Assembly: GCF_019393635.1 (NCBI RefSeq)
Contig: NC_057862.1
Coordinates: 262,832,441 to 262,896,440, forward strand
Source: Dromiciops gliroides
Lineage: Eukaryota; Chordata; Mammalia; Microbiotheria; Microbiotheriidae
Reading direction: 5' to 3'
Length of the DNA: 64,000 nucleotides
The position numbers and the translations under genes were made by a program. The notes beneath the pieces were generated by a model that made no database searches, had not been told where the DNA came from, and was given only the letters and a program-made list of their open reading frames with translations. How positions within the stretch are numbered: the stretch's first letter is position 1; the number at the start of each line of letters is the position of its first letter. Shown here one piece after another: positions 49,010 to 61,106 of the stretch.

Positions 49010-51423
49010 ACAGTGACTTTAAATGGAATTTCTCTTTCTGTCTTGCTGCTGAACTTTGTTGGTCATGTATGTTGATGATTTATATCCTGCAACTTTGTTA
49101 AAGTTATTAATTGTTTCAAGTAGTTTTTCAGTTGATTCTCTAATTCATCATATCATCTGCAGAGAGTGATAGTTTTATTTCCTCCTTGGCTATTCTAATT
49201 CCGTTAATTCCTTTTTCTTCTGTTATTGCTGAAACTAACATTTCTAGTGCAATATTAAATAATAGATGTGATTATGGACATCTCTATTTCACCCCAATCT
49301 TATTAATAATGCCTCTAACTTATCCCCATTACATATAATGTTTGCTGATGGCTTTAGGTAGATACTGCTTATTATTTTAAGGAAAGCTCCACCTATTCCC
49401 ATTCTCTCTAGTGTTTTAGAACTTGATAGAACTCCTTCATCTATTTCCCCAGTTAATTTGTATAGTATTGGAATTAATTGTTCTTTAAATGTTTGGTAGA
49501 ATTTATTTGTAAACCCATCTTGTCCTAGAGATTTTTTTCTTAGGGAGTTCATTGATGGCTTGTTCAATTTCTTTTTCTAAAATGGACTTATTTAAGGATT
49601 TTATTTTTGCTTTTCTTAATCTGGGTAGTTTGTTTTTGTAAATATTCATCCATTTTCTTTAGATTGTCAAATTTATTGGCATACAGTTAATTAAAATAGC
49701 TCCTAATTATTGTTTTAATTTCCACTTCATTGGTGGTGAATTCACCCCTTTCATTTTTGATATCATAATTTGGTTTTCTTCTTTATTTTTTAAAATCAAA
49801 CTAACCAAAGGTTTATCTATTTTGTTGATTTTTCATAAAACCAGATCTTAGTTTTATTGATTAATTCTATAGTTTTCTTATTTTCAATTTTATTAATCTC
49901 TTCTTTTATTCGCAGGATTTCTAATTTAGTATTTAACTGGAGTTTTTAAATTTGTTCTTTTTCTAGCTTTTTAATTTGCATGTTCAATTCATTAATCTCC
50001 TCTTTTTCTCTTTTATTCATGTAAGCATTTAGAGATATAAAATTTCCCCTAAGAACTCTTGGCTGCATCCCCCAAATTTTTGGTATGTTGTCTCATTATT
50101 GTCATTCTCTTGGATGAAGTTATTGATTGTTTCTATGATTTGTTGTTTGACGCACTCATTCTTTAGGATGAGATTATTTAATTTCCAATTAATTTTCAGT
50201 CTATCTTTCTATGGCTCTTTATTACATGTAATTTTATTTTCATCATGATCTGAGAAGGATGCATTTACTATTTCTGTGTTTCTACATTTGACTGTGAGGG
50301 GTTTTTTTTTTTCCCTAATACATGGTCAGTTTTTGTGTATGTGCCATGTACGGCTGCTAAAAAGGTATATTCTTTTCTATCCCCATTCAATTTTCTCCAT
50401 ATGTCTATCATATCAACTTTTCTAAAATTCTGTTCATCTCTTTAACTTCTTTCTTATTTATTTTGTGGTTAGATTTATCTATTTCTGAGAGGGGAAGGTT
50501 AAGATCCTCAACTAGTATAGTTTTGCTGTCTATTTCATCTTGGAACTTATTTGACTTCTCTAAGAATTTGGATGCTATACTACTTGGTGCATATATATAT
50601 ATATATATTTAGTATTCATATTACTTCATTGTCTATGGTACCTTTTAGCTAGATGTAGTTTCCTTCCTTATCTTTTTAAATTAGATCTATTTTTGCTTTT
50701 GCTTTGTCTGAGATAAGGATTGATATTCCTGCCTTTTTGACTTCAGATGAAGCATGATATATTCTTCTTCAACCTTTTACTTTTCCTCTGTGTGTATCTC
50801 TCCTTCAAATGTGTTTCTCATAAACAACATATTGTAAGTTTTTAATCCACTCTGCTATTCACTTTTGTTTTATGGGAGAGTTCATCCCATTCACATTCAC
50901 AGTTATGATTGCTAAATGTCTATTTTCCTCCATCCTATTTTCTCCCTTTGTACTTTTTTTTCACCCTATTTCTCCTCACTGGTGTTTTGCTTCTGACCCC
51001 TGCTTTCCCCAATCTGCCTTCTCTTTTATCAGTCCCCCTCCTTTTTCTTCTCCCTTTCCTCCCCTGCTTCTGTCCTCCCTTCTATCAGTGCCCCCCTTTT
51101 CCCCTTACCCTTTAACTTCCCTAAAGGGTAAGCTAAATTTCTGAGAGTAAGTTTGAACAATTCTCACTCCTCCCTTCTTTCTCTCTATTGTAATAAAACC
51201 CCATTCCATCTCTTCTTTCCTCTTCTTCCTATATACAACTCTTTCACCCCTTAATTTTCTTTACATCATCACATCAATGACAATTTATACTTATACCCTC
51301 TATGTATACTCCTTCTATCTGCCCAAATAGAAATACAGTTCTCAAGAGTTTTAAGTGTTATCTTCCCATGTAGTAATGTAAACAGTTTAACCTTATTGAA
51401 TAACTTTTTTCCTGTTTACCTTT

Positions 51424-51819
51424 TTATACTTCTCTTGAGTCTTGTATTTGAAGATCAAATTTTCTGTTCAGTTCTGGTCTTTTCATCAGGAAACCTTGAA
51501 AGTCCCCTATTTCATTGAATGTCCTTCTTTTCCCTTGAAAGAGAATGATGAGTTTTGTTGGGTAGTTGAAGTTGATTCTTGGGTGCAATACAAGCTCCTT
51601 TGCCTTCCTGAATATCATAATGCAAGCCTTCCGATCCTGTAATGTTGAAGCTGCCAGGTCCTGTGCAATCCTGACTGTGGCTCCATGATATTTAAATTGT
51701 TTTTTTCTGGCTGCTTGCAGTATTTTCTCCTTTACCTGATAATTCTGTAGTTTGTCTACAATATTCCTTGGAGTTTTCCTTTTGGTCTCTTTCAGGAGGT
51801 GATCAGTGGATTCTTTCAA
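51424..51819 (-). pseudogene. L1 ORF1 C-terminal two thirds
   Basis: 131-codon frame with 'KTPRNIVDKLQNYQVKEKIL', 'QAARKKQFKYHGA' and 'MKRPELNRKFDLQIQD'. It covers the RRM end and C-terminal domain of L1 ORF1p. The N-terminal part (about 51820-52440) is broken and carries a SINE. Confidence 0.8.
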
Positions 51820-52186
51820 TGATGGTTTTATTCTCTGATTCTACAATATCAGGGTAGTTCTCCTTGATAATTTCCTGGAATATGGTATCTATATTCTTTT
51901 TCTGATCATGGCTCTCAGGTAGTCCAGTCATTCTCCAATTGTCTCTCCTAAATCTATTTTACATGTCAGTTGTCTTTCCAATGAGGTATTTCACATTTTC
52001 TTTTATTTTTTTCATTCTTTTGATTCTGTTTGACTGATTCCTGGTGTCTCATGGAGTCATAAGTTTCCATCTGTCCAATTCTAATTTTTAAGGCATTGTT
52101 TTCTTGAGTAAGCTTTTGCACCTCTTTTTCAATTTGGCCAAATGTATTTTTTTAAGGAATTGTTTTCTTCAATAAATGTTTGTGCT

Positions 52187-52336
52187 GGGGCAGCTAGGTG
52201 GTGCAGTGGATAGAGCACTGGCCCTGGATTCAGGAGGACCTGAGTTCAAATCCGGCCTCAGACACTTAACACTTACTAGCTGTGTGACCCTAGGTGAGTC
52301 ACTTGACCCCAATTGCCTCACCAAAAAAAAAAAATA
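52187..52336 (+). mobile_element. CORE-SINE, plus, in L1 ORF1
   Basis: Target duplication aataaatgtttgtgct at 52171-52186 and 52337-52352. 3' subtype 'ccccaattgcctcacc'. Confidence 0.93.
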
Positions 52337-53224
52337 AATAAATGTTTGTGCTTCCTTTTCCAATCTGTTGATTCTTTTTTTCATAATTTTCTTGTGTAGC
52401 TTTCATTTCCCTCATTCCCCCCCCCCCAATTTTTCTTCTACCTCTCTCATTTCATTTTTAAAATCCTTTTTGAGCTCTTCCAGGAAGGAATTGGTCTTGA
52501 GACTAATTCATCTTCCCTCTTTATGTTTCACATGTAGACATTTTTAGAGTATTGTCTTCATCTGAGTTTGTGTTTTGTTCTTCCCTGTCGACACAGAAGC
52601 TCTCAATGGTAAGGGCCCTTTTCTGTTTCTTACTCATATTGTGGCTTATTTTTATGTATTTATTTTTAACATTGAGGTCTCTTCCTGGGGCACAGGGGCC
52701 ACTATTTCAAGCTTCTTGTGTTGGGGGATAGGGGCCATGTCACTGGCCTTCTGCTCTGAGGCTTCTGTGGCTTGTGGATTTCTCACTGCCCTGGGCTTGC
52801 TTCCTGTACTTGTTCCCTGTGCTGGGATGGCTTGGCCTAGTTGTGCCTGTCCTATGGGTGATTCTCTAGCTGGCAGTTTGTCCTCTCAACCAGTGCTGGA
52901 GGATCTCACAACTGGCCTGTTGTGCCTCCAGCTTGCTGAGCCAGGACCAAGGGGCCTCAGTTGCTGTGGTGTGGCTATGAGCCCCCTGCTGATTTGCCCA
53001 GATGCCCCTCTATGCTGTGCTGCACTCCCGTTTTGCTCAAGTGAGATTGACCTTTCCTGAAGTTTTCTAAATTCTCTCCATTTGGAAGATTGTGTTTCTC
53101 TGTCTTTTTGTATGTTCTGTATTTTCAGAATCCATTTGGAAGCTTAATTTAATTTTGTTTTCGAGGGAAACTCAGAAGAGCTCAGGCAACCTCCTGGCTT
53201 CTTTCTGCCATCTATCCTTCTCTT

Positions 53225-54355
53225 TTTATTGACGAAAACATTTTTTAAACTTAAAAAAAAAATTCTTGCTTGATCTCTTCCAAGAATACTCACTGAACTT
53301 GTGCCCAAGCTGTATTTTTTCTTTGAGGCTTTGATTGTAGATGTTCTGGAGTTATTCTCTTCTCAGTTTGTGTTTGGAGCATCCCTGTCACCATAATAGC
53401 TTTTTTTGGTGGGATTCTTTTCTTGAATACTTCTTCTTCTAGCCTACTTCCTGATATCAGAGTGTTGGGGCTACATGCTGTGCACTTTGTGTAGGGAAGG
53501 TATGGACTGGTCATAGTGCTATTCTCTTGGGTTATTGAGTGTTGTTTTTCTAGGATCTTAAGAACAATTGAGACCTGAAAGTTTACAGCATTCTTAAAGT
53601 GGCCTGATCCAGGACAAAGTTTGATTGCTGTACTCTAGCCTGACTTCTGCAAGTTCCTTATCTGGCTTTGGGTCTGAGCAACAATAGATTGCTTCTGGAT
53701 TTAGGAACTGTCAGCCATCTGGGAAGCTTTGCTGGGTCAGAATTTTAGGTTCCCCTTTGGCTTGGGATTCCTTTCTTGGATATTTTTCTACTGGTTTTTG
53801 ATTGGGTTGTAGCATTGACTTCATGTCCCAATCCACTCCTTGAGACTGAGCCACATTGATGCTGCTTGCTTTGAACTTGTTCCTCTTTAGGTATATCACC
53901 TTAGGCCTGAGCTAAATTGGGGATGGAAATTTGTGTGGGTGAAGTTCCCCTTATCAGTCTATTCTGGATATCCAGAACTGGTAGTGGGTGATAAAGTTTT
54001 ATACTTGTTCCCATAGTGGTTTCCTGGGATGGGTATAAGACCCTGCCCCCCTTGCCTTGGTTCACAATCTAGGCTCTGAAATACTTTATGCCAGCTTAAT
54101 CCTGGCCCAGCCCCATCTTGAATATCTGTAATTTCTGTTTATGCTAATCTGTGGTGGAAAAATGACTCAGTGTGATGTTTAAATTCCCTATAAAATTTTG
54201 ATATGATTTGTTTTCTAAATATCTTTGGAAGAGTTTTGGTGGGGAGCCCCTTGCTTTGATTCTTCCTGAAATTCCACCATATTTGCTACATTACTCTCAT
54301 TTCTCTTTCATTTCTTTTCCTTTTTCACTTAAATAATGGTGCCAGAGTGACTAGC
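53225..54355 (-). mobile_element. Old L1 5' part, copy A, minus
   Basis: Homologous to 59140-60310 and distantly to the 5'UTR of the younger L1s ('ctttgaggctttg', 'gtttgtgttt', 'ccataatagcttttttt'). It represents ORF1 N-terminus plus 5'UTR of an older L1 subfamily. Confidence 0.6.
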
Positions 54356-55701
54356 AACTATTTTCTCAATTTTATTTAGTATTTTATTTTTCCCAATTAC
54401 ATATAAAATAATTTTTAACATCTGTTTTTAAAACTTTGAGTTCCAAATTCTCTCCCTTCCTCTCCCCATCCCCTTTGAGAAGGCAAGCAATTCAATATAG
54501 GTTATACATGTGTAGTCATGCAAAACATTTCCATATTAGTTATGTTATGAAAAAAAAAACAGATCCAAAAACCTCAAGAAAAATAAAGTAAAAAATATGT
54601 TTCAATCTGTATTTAGACACCGTTAGTTCTTTTTTGGGGGATGGATAGAATTATTTATCATAAGTCCTTCAAAGTTGTCTTGGATCATTGTATTACTGAG
54701 AATAGCTGTCATTTACAGCTGATCATCCCACATCATTGTCATTACTTTGCACACAGTACATTTCACTTTTCATCAGCTCATCTAAGTCTTTCCAGATTTT
54801 TCTGAGAGTATCCTGCTCATCATTTCTTACAGCACAATGGTATTCCATCATAATCACATACCACAACTTTGTTCAACCATTCCCCAGTTGATGGGCATCC
54901 CCATAATTTCCAGTTCTTTCCCACCAGAAAAGAAAAATTTTTGTATCAATAGGTCCTTTTCCTCTTTTTAATCTCTTTTTGAATACAGACCTAGTAGTGG
55001 TATTGCTGGTTTTATAGCCCTTTGGGTATAGTTCCAAATTACTCTACAGAATAGTTGAATCAGTTTAGAACTCCACCAACAGTGTATTAATGTCTCATTT
55101 TCCCCACATCCCCTCCAATATTTGTTATTTTCCTCTTCTGTTTTATTTGCCAATCTAATAGGTATGAGGTAGTACCCCAGAATTGTTTTGATTTGCATCT
55201 CTCCAATCAATAGTGAGTTACAGCATTTTTTAATATGGCTATACATAGTTTTGATTACTTCATCTTAAAAATGTTCATATCTTTTGATCATTTATCAATT
55301 GGAGAATGGCTCTTATTTTTTTTAAATTTCACTCAGTTCTCTATGTTTGCGACACTTGCTTCAAATTTTTTTCAGTTACTATTGCTAACTGTATTTTCCT
55401 CCATCCTATGCCTCCCCATCCCATTTATTCTATTCTCTCTCTCCTTTTACCTTGTCCCTCTTCAAAAATGTTTGCTTCTGACTACCCCCTCCCCCAATAT
55501 ACCCACCCAGCTCCCTTTAAGGGATCTTCGCTCCTACTTTCCTGCAGGGTAAGATAGATTTCTATGCCCAATTAAGTGTGTATGTTATTCCCTCTTTGAG
55601 CCAATTCTGATGAGAGTAAGGTTCTCTCATTTCCCTTTCACATCTCTCTTCTTTCCCTACAATGTATAAGTTTTTTCTTGCTTCTTTTATGTGAGATAAT
55701 T

Positions 55702-55845
55702 TTTTTTTTTGCAGGGCAGTGAATGTTAAGTGATTTGCCCAGGCTCACACAGCTAGTAAGTGTCAAGTGCCTGAGGCTGGATTTTAACTCAGGTCCTCCT
55801 GAATCTAGGGCCCGTGGTTTATTCACTGGGCCACCTAGTTGCCCC
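55702..55845 (-). mobile_element. CORE-SINE, minus, in half-L1
   Basis: Target duplication atgtgagata(a/g)tt at about 55690-55702 and 55846-55858. Confidence 0.92.
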
Positions 55846-56205
55846 ATGTGAGATAGTTGACCCCCATTCCACCTTTCCCTGTCTCTCACAGTGCCTTCTT
55901 CTGTCACCCCTTAGTTTTATTTTTTAGATACTATCCCTTTGTGTTCAACTCACACCTGTACCCTCTGTCTATATATACTCTTTCCAACTATTCTAATAAT
56001 GAGAAAGTTCTTATTAGTTAAAAGAATAATCTTCTCACATAGGAAAGTAAACTGTTTAATCTTTTAAAATCCCTTATAATTTCCTTTTCCTGTTTACCTT
56101 TTTATGTTTATCTTGAGTCTTATATTTGAAAGCCAAATTTTCTTTTCAGCTCTGGTCTCTTCATCAAGAATGCCTAAAAGTCTATTTTACTGAATGCAGA
56201 TTCCC

Positions 56206-56206
<1 letters not shown>

Positions 56207-56263
<57 letters not shown>
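56207..56263. repeat. 57-base poly(C) homopolymer
   Basis: Uninterrupted run of 57 C, then G and four more C, inside the ORF1 region of the half-L1. At this position other copies (e.g. 14470-14490) have ordinary L1 sequence. Confidence 0.95.
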
Positions 56264-56264
<1 letters not shown>

Positions 56265-56510
56265 CCCCAAGGATTATAATCAGTTTTGCTGATAGGTGAT
56301 TCTTGGTTGTAATGCCATTTCCTTTGCCCTCCAGAATATCATATTCCAAGCCCTCTGATACTTTAATGTAGAAACTGCTAAATCTTATAAATCCTCAATG
56401 TCGCTCCACAATACTTGAATTTATTCTTTTTCTGGCTGCTTACAACATTTTCTCCTTGACTTGGGAGTTTTCATTTGGGTGTCTTTTTCAGGAGGTGACT
56501 AGTGGATTCT

Positions 56511-56654
56511 TTTTTGTTTTGTGAGGCAATGGGGATTAAGTGACTTGCCCAGGTCACATAGCTAGTAAGTGTCAAGTGTCTGAGGCTGGACTTGAACTCA
56601 GGTACTCCTGAATCCAGGGCTGGTTCTTTATCCACTGCACTGCCTAGCTGCCCT
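56511..56654 (-). mobile_element. CORE-SINE, minus, in half-L1 ORF1
   Basis: Flanks gtgactagtggattctttt and gtgattggtagattctttc are the duplicated L1 ORF1 target. Confidence 0.9.
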
Positions 56655-57553
56655 GTGATTGGTAGATTCTTTCAATATCTAGTTTACCCTCCGGTTCTAG
56701 AATATTAGGGAATTTTCCCCATATAATTTCTTGAAAGATGATGTCTAGGCTCCTTTTGTGATTATGGCTTTCAGGTAGTCCAATAACTTTAAAATTACTT
56801 CTCTTGCATCTCTTGCATTGTTTTTCCAATGAGATATTTCATAAAGTCATTAGCTTCTATTTGCTCAATTTGAATTTTTAAGGAATTGTTTTCTTCAGTG
56901 AGCTTTTGTACCTCCTTTTCCATTTGGCCAATTCTACTTTTTTAAGGAGTTTTTTCCTTCAGTGAATTTTTGGGCCTCTTTTTCCATTTCACCAATCTTT
57001 CTTTTCAAGGCATTCTTCTTCTCATTTGTCCCATTTTTACCATTTGTCCCAGTCTATTTTTTAAGGTGTTATTTTCTTCAGTATTTTGTTTGTATCTCTT
57101 TTACCAAGCTGTTCACTTTTTTCCATAATATTCTTGCATCACTCTCATTTCTCTTTCCAATTTTTCCTCTTCCATTCTTACTTTATTTTCAAACTCCTTT
57201 TTGAGCCCTTCTATGGCCTGAGACCACTTCATGTTTTTCTTGGAGACTTTGGCTATAGGAGTTTTGACTTTATGATCTTCTTCTGAGGGTGTGTTTTGAT
57301 TTTCCAGGTCAACATAGTAACTTTCTATGGTCAGATTTTTTTTCTGTTGTTTTCTCAGTTCTTTACTTTTAACTCCTTGAGGTCTGCTTCCAAGATGGAG
57401 GGCCCTTTGTCCCAAGCTTCCGGGGTTTTGTACAATTGATTTCAGGGATCCTTTTAGGGACCTATAAGTTTTTAGTTCTTCCAGGGTGGTATGATCTAAG
57501 GAGAGGTACGTGTACTCTTCTTCTGGCCTGTACTTTGGTCTATGAGCAACCAC
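56644..57553 (-). pseudogene. ORF1 of second half-L1, broken
   Basis: Minus frames 57553-57113 (N-terminus and coiled coil: 'KKNMKWSQAIEGLKKEFENK') and 56829-56644 (RRM start: 'FKVIGLPESHNHKRSLD') correspond to the ORF1 of the half-L1 at 14374-15372. A SINE, the poly(C) run and stops disrupt it. The first 60 or so codons of the 57553 frame are 5'UTR-derived. Confidence 0.7.
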
Positions 57554-57898
57554 AAGGCCCCTTTTCTGCCCTGGAACTGTGAGGAAGGTCCCTAATCCAC
57601 TGCAGCTACAAACTGTGGTGTGCTAGTGCTTCTTCTCATTCAACACTGCAACTTGGATGTGAGTATTGGCAAAGCAACAGAGTCTTGCCTCAATGCTAGC
57701 AAAGAGACCCCATTCATCTCCTTCTCACCAGTTGTTTGACCCCCTTACTGTCTGTGGTCTGAGCAGTCAGTACTTCTGCTGATTCAGTGGCTCCCAAGGC
57801 CTACTCCTGTTTTGCTAGAACCAGGTTTGTGCTGGCATGGCCTGTGTTGGTACTCTTCCTCAGGTGCAACAGACCTATCCTGCCAAACTTCTAAGTGG

Positions 57899-58998
57899 TT
57901 TTTATTTTATTTTTTAGTATTTATTTACTTTAAAAATAATATTATTACTTAAAGTTTTAAGTTCCAAATTTTGTATCTCCTTCCCCTTCCTCTCTTTCCC
58001 CATTCCTGAGGTTGTAAGCAATCAGATAGAGGTTATACATGTGTAATTATGTAAAACATTGCCATATTAGTCATTTTATATAAGAAAATTTAAATAAAAG
58101 AAAAAAATAAAAGAAAATGAAAAATAGCATGCTTCATTCATTCTGTATTCAATAAGTATCAGTTCTTTCTTTGGAGGTGGATAGTGTGCTCCATCATTAG
58201 TCCTTTGGGATTGTTTTGGTCATTGTATTGCTGGGAATAGTTAGGTCATTTACAATTCTTCATCCAAAAATATTGCTGTCACTGTGCACAATGTTCTGCT
58301 GGTTCTGCTCCCTTCACTATACATCAGTTCATATAAGTAAGTTCATATAAGTCTTTCCAGGCCTTTTCGCAAATTGTCATGTTTGTAATTTCTTATAGCA
58401 CTATAATATTCCATTACAATCATATACCACAGCTTGTTTAGCCATTCCCCAATTGATGGGAATTCCTTTGATCTCCAATTCTTAGCCACTACAAAAAGAG
58501 CTGCTATAAATATTTTTGCATAAATAGGTCTTTTTCTCCTTTTGAGAATGTCTTTGGGATATAAGTCTAGCAGTGGCATTGCTGGATCAATGTGTATGCA
58601 CAGTTCTATAGCCCTTTGGGCAAAGTTCCAAATTGTTCTCCAGAATGGTTGGATCTTTTCATAATTCCACCAACAGTGGATTAGCATCCCAGTTTCCCCA
58701 CATACCCTCCAGCATCCAATATTTTCCATTTTTGTCATATATGTCACTCAGGTGTGAAGTGATATCTCAGATTTGTTTTAAGTTGCATTTCTCTGATCAA
58801 TTAGTGATCTAGAACATTTTTTCATATGATTATAGCTAGCTTTGATTTCTTTGTCTCAAAACTGCCTGTTAATATCATTTGACCATTTATCAATTGTGGA
58901 ATGATTTGTATTTTTATAAATTTGACTCAGTTCTCTATATATTTGAGAAATGAGGCCTTTATCAGGCACACTTATTTAAAAAATCTTTCCCACTTTTC
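57899..58998 (-). mobile_element. L1 3' end, minus, inside half-L1 5'UTR
   Basis: 3'UTR and ORF2 C-terminus (frame 58747-58343 includes 'WYMIVMEYYSAIRNYK'). 5'-truncated at about 58998. Flanked by cttctaagtgg (57888-57898) and tgtctaaggctgg (about 58999-59011), an imperfect target duplication. Confidence 0.8.
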
Positions 58999-59011
58999 TG
59001 TCTAAGGCTGG

Positions 59012-59138
59012 AAAATTATTTCAACTTGTCCTTTTCTGGATTCTGCCTTTGAATGAATTGTTCTATAGCATTATTTGAAGGTATTTGAAGAGATTTTGGG
59101 GAGAGCTCGCTTTTCCTCTGCCATCTTGACTCTACCAC
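59012..59138 (-). mobile_element. Second half-L1, 5' end (part 2 of 2)
   Basis: 5'UTR ending 'ctgccatcttgactctacc', the same 5' terminus as at 1668 and 16298 with changes. Confidence 0.65.
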
Positions 59139-59139
59139 T

Positions 59140-60310
59140 TTTTCCAATTTTTTTCTATCACTTGTCATTTCATTGATAAAAATATTTTAAAAAATCCCTT
59201 TAAAAATTAATTTAAAAATCTCTTCCTTCATTTTTTCCAGGAATTTTAGTTGAACTTGTATACAAGCTGTGGTTTTCTTTGAGGCTTTGCTTATAGTTAT
59301 TTTTGAATTTTCTTTTTTTTGGATTTGTGTCTTTAGCATTTTTATTACCACAAGAGCCTTTTATGGTTGGATTTTTTTATTTGCTCATACTTCAAGTTCA
59401 ATTTCTGAACTCTGACTTAATGTTAGGGCTGGATTCTGCACATGGGGTTTTTCCTTTTTTTTTCTTCTTGCATTATTGAGTATTGTGTTATTCCAGTGTC
59501 TCAGGGAAAGCTGAGTTTGGGGATTTGCAACCTTTTAGTGATCCCAAGATTCTCTGATCCAGAGCAAAGTCTTATTGCTACAGCTCTTTCCTCTTTGTTC
59601 CAAACTCCACAAGTTCCTGACTTGACTTTGGGTTTAAACACAGTAGTTTGCTGCTAAACTCAATCACTTTCAGCCAAACTGCAACCTTCCCTTTAGTCTG
59701 AGTTTCCTTTCTTGGTTATTCCTCTGCAAGGTTCCAAGAAGATATAAAAGGAACTGAAACTCTCCCCTCTGTCTAGGGACACAGCCACAAAGCTACTACT
59801 TATTTCTTAACTTGCTCCTCCCTAGTGCCTGTAGCCACTCTTTACCCTAGAACACTACTTCTGAGTGTAGGTGCCCTCCTCATTGTTCCCTGGATTTGTA
59901 ACCCAGATCTGAGAAGTAGGTGACACAACTCCAAATTGACAAATGTCTGTTGATATTGTTCCCTAATATAGATTTAGGATCTCCTCTTCTCTGGTGCACA
60001 GTGTCTTTTGGCACTGGAGTCCTCTGCTAATATTTTACTCCTGGTCTGGTCCCATCACCAGCATCCCCAAACTTCTCCGTTTCTCTATGCTTTACCTGGA
60101 CTAGAAAAATTACTGTGATTTTTTCCTTGGTTTTCTCCATCAGGATTCAGTCAGGTGCATTTTCTAAGATGTGCTTGGAGGAGTTTGGGTGGTGTAGGGT
60201 CTCACTGTACTCCTTCCTGCTACTCAACTTGGTTTCTCACTATTTCTGCATTTTCCATAGCATTATTTCTTATTTTTGGCTAATGCTCCTTTTTGTCTTT
60301 CCTTATGTGG
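59140..60310 (-). mobile_element. Old L1 5' part, copy B, minus
   Basis: Paralogue of 53225-54355: shared ordered blocks 'gaacttgt..acaagctgt', 'ctttgaggctttg' and 'ttattgagt.ttgtt'. ORF1 N-terminus plus 5'UTR of an older subfamily. Confidence 0.6.
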
Positions 60311-60940
60311 TTTGAGGAAAATAACAGTTTGTTTTAAAAATAAAGCCTCAAGTTCTTCTTAGTTACTAACTAGTGCATTTCTGGTTACATTTTTCTTAAA
60401 ATATTTATTTTCTTCCCACTACCCCAGTCTCTGTCAATTCTGGATATATTCAATGACATTATCACAGTGTTTGGCATGAAAAAGTACTTAATAAATGCTT
60501 ATTGATTGATATTTTGATATAATCTTCTGTGAAGAGTCAGCCTAGCAAAAAATGTTGGGTTTGGATTCAGAATGACCTTGGGCAAATCACTTAATCTATT
60601 ATGTGTCTGATGCAATTACATAGGATATATCTATGAAGTCATAGTTATACTTAATTGTTGGAAATGAAGAAATTCCCGGCCTGGAGTTCTGTGTTGAGAA
60701 AATCATAGATCCTTTTATGGGTATGTAAAGAACAACTATAATTTGAAGGAAAATTCATATTGAAAAATTGAAAGTTCCATCTTCTAAATTGAGGAACAAA
60801 TTCAGAAACAAAAAGTAGCACAAATTGTAAAAGTTCAAATTCTTGCTGACTTCTGTTATGATTATTTCTGGATTTGTAAGTTAATAAAACCTCTTATAAT
60901 ATTCTTCTATTGTATTCAATTAAGTCATATTGGGGGCTAA
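60311..60940. other. Mixed sequence with old SINE remnants
   Basis: 'taataaatgcttattgattga' (about 60489-60509) and 'ccttgggcaaatcacttaa' (about 60575-60594) look like remnants of MIR/L2-type repeats. Nothing else recognised. Confidence 0.45.
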
Positions 60941-61106
60941 TTTTTTTTTTTTTTTTGGGCAGGGCAATGGGGATTAAGTGACTTGCCCAGGGTCACACAG
61001 CTAGTAAGTGTCAAGTCAAGTGTCAAGTGTCTGAGGCCAGATTTGAACTCAGGTCTTCCTGAATCCAAGGCCAGTGCTTTATCCACTGCACCACCTAGCT
61101 GCGCCC
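60941..61106 (-). mobile_element. CORE-SINE with internal tandem repeat, minus
   Basis: Complete SINE. In the core the phrase 'tcaagtgtc' is expanded ('gtcaagtcaagtgtcaagtgtc'-type repeat at about 61008-61031), unlike all the other copies. Confidence 0.88.

Larger units (their letters stand above)
47148..50910 (-). pseudogene. L1 ORF2, broken
   Basis: Recognisable from the endonuclease start (minus strand 'aatcataactgtgaatgtga', about 50895-50915) through the reverse transcriptase to the C-terminus (47438-47148, with 'FREIWKDLHELMMSEMSRTRRTLYTV'-type sequence). Only short frames survive, e.g. 49567-49289, 48656-48420 and 47898-47578. Confidence 0.8.
46769..53220 (-). mobile_element. Full-length L1, minus, with three SINE insertions
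   Basis: In minus-strand order: 5'UTR 53220-52440, ORF1 about 52440-51424, inter-ORF spacer to about 50910, ORF2 about 50910-47148 and the 3'UTR to a poly(A) at 46770. SINEs lie at 52187-52336, 48831-49009 and 48696-48830. Its length without SINEs is close to 6 kb. ORFs carry many stops, so it is not active. Confidence 0.85.
54368..57898 (-). mobile_element. Second half-L1, minus (part 1 of 2)
   Basis: The 3'UTR (54368 onward) and a short ORF2 C-terminal stretch (to about 55345) are followed directly by sequence of the ORF2 start/inter-ORF spacer ('ctaactgtattttcctccatcc', about 55385-55407), then ORF1 (about 56090-57340) and 5'UTR. Nearly all of ORF2 is therefore missing, as in the element at 12812. 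It is interrupted by a younger L1 at 57899 and ends at about 59138. It carries SINEs at 55702 and 56511 and a long poly(C) run. Confidence 0.7.

Noticed and set aside
52575..53060. 161-codon plus frame
   Set aside because: It is antisense to the 5'UTR of the minus L1 at 46769-53220; composition follows that GC-richer UTR.
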